From assembly GCA_026986455.1 (NCBI GenBank), contig JALSON010000032.1, positions 1-5,154 on the forward strand: 5,154 bases of DNA. The letters are read 5' to 3'. How positions within the stretch are numbered: position 1 is the stretch's first letter; every line of letters starts with the position of its first letter. Source of the DNA: Thermococcaceae archaeon. Lineage in GTDB: Archaea; Methanobacteriota_B; Thermococci; Thermococcales; Thermococcaceae. The notes beneath the pieces were generated by a model. It was not told where the DNA came from, did not search any database, and saw only the letters and a list, made by a program, of their open reading frames with translations. This document shows, one piece after another, positions 4,694 through 5,154 of this stretch. Position numbers and translations under genes: made by a program.

Positions 4694-5154
4694 TCAGCGG
4701 AACCTCCTGAGCGCCATCTCCGCAGCAACGGTTACTGGATCAATGGTCGGACTTATCGGGGGAGCGTAGGCCGTCTCAAGATATACGATATCCTCAGCGG
4801 TTGCGTCCTTTTGAGCTAAGGCCGAGAGGGTCATTATCCTGCCCCAGACACGCTCGCCGCCGACTATCTGTCCCCCAATGAGCTTTCTGTCATCTTTCCG
4901 GAAGATGATCTTGACATAGATCGGCTTTCCGCCGGGGTAGTACTCGGGCTTTGTGCTTCCCTTGAACTTGCCGACGGCTATATCGATGCCCTCTTTCTTT
5001 GCCCGCTCCTCGGTAATGCCGAAGGTGCCTATTTCGAGGCCGAAGAGTTCGGTTATAGCGGTGTTGAAGACCGGCCTGAAAGCTACATCCTTCCCGGCTA
5101 TGTGCTCCGCCGCTACCTTCGCCATCCTCACCGCAGAGGTTCCGAGCTGGCTGA
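4694..5154 (-). CDS. NADH oxidase / CoA-disulfide reductase family flavoprotein, C-terminal part
   Basis: The frame is open from the right edge and ends at a TGA (4696-4694), giving about 152 residues; the FAD- and NAD-binding domains lie outside the window. The visible part starts SQLGTSAVRMAKVAAEHIAG, the helix after the second FAD contact in pyridine nucleotide-disulfide oxidoreductases. It continues with the dimerisation domain: FNTAITELFGLEIGTFGIT, a KLIGGQIVGGE strand-turn and the YAPPISPTIDPV signature near the C-terminus. That YAPPxxPxxDP tail is typical of the NADH oxidase/CoA-disulfide reductase/NAD(P)H sulfur oxidoreductase group, which in Thermococcales reduce oxygen, CoA disulfides or sulfur with NAD(P)H. 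The redox-active cysteine that would separate these activities is off-window. A GTG at 5131 and an ATG at 5125 are internal codons, not starts, since conserved sequence continues upstream. Confidence 0.85.
   Translation of the reverse strand, partial: SQLGTSAVRMAKVAAEHIAGKDVAFRPVFNTAITELFGLEIGTFGITEERAKKEGIDIAVGKFKGSTKPEYYPGGKPIYVKIIFRKDDRKLIGGQIVGGERVWGRIMTLSALAQKDATAEDIVYLETAYAPPISPTIDPVTVAAEMALRRFR

Overview
The window looks like chromosomal DNA of a hyperthermophilic euryarchaeon of the order Thermococcales, most likely Thermococcus. The evidence is an Asp-ligated [4Fe-4S] ferredoxin of the Pyrococcus furiosus type, a branched-chain polyamine synthase (BpsA), archaeal BRE/TATA promoters about 25 bp upstream of short leaders, and GGTG/GGAGGTG ribosome binding sites. 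From memory, bpsA is TK1691 and the ferredoxin is TK1694 in T. kodakarensis, so the order here matches that neighbourhood; this could not be checked here.

Layout. 2-154 (+) is the 3' end of a probable nicotinate phosphoribosyltransferase. It converges on a minus-strand run of three genes, each with its own TATA box: ferredoxin (227-427), a two-domain MIP18/DUF59 Fe-S assembly protein (599-1126) and a PP-loop ATPase with a three-cysteine pattern (1177-1917). 1918-2298 is a 381-bp gap between divergent promoters. On the plus strand bpsA (2299-3354) follows and overlaps, tail to tail by 31 bp, a minus-strand C69/secernin-type peptidase (3324-4613). The right edge (4694-5154, minus) is the C-terminal part of an NADH oxidase/CoA-disulfide reductase type flavoprotein.

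The main discovery is in the 381-bp gap. Positions 1960-2232 form a 273-bp MITE-like element. It has 11-bp perfect terminal inverted repeats (AGGGCGTGTCT / AGACACGCCCT) and is flanked exactly by an 8-bp direct repeat (GCCGCTGG) that looks like a target-site duplication. It encodes no transposase. Removing the element and one repeat copy restores a compact 100-bp divergent promoter region, so the insertion split two back-to-back promoters without destroying either TATA box. The longest reading frame of the PP-loop gene runs into this element and could mislead start annotation.

Functional themes. Ferredoxin, MIP18 and a PP-loop protein with a TtuA/TtcA-like Cys pattern suggest a small Fe-S/sulfur-transfer neighbourhood, possibly tRNA thiolation (inference). 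BpsA makes branched polyamines used at high temperature. For three genes the ribosome binding site selects a start downstream of the longest reading frame: MIP18 at 1126, BpsA at 2299 and C69 at 4613.
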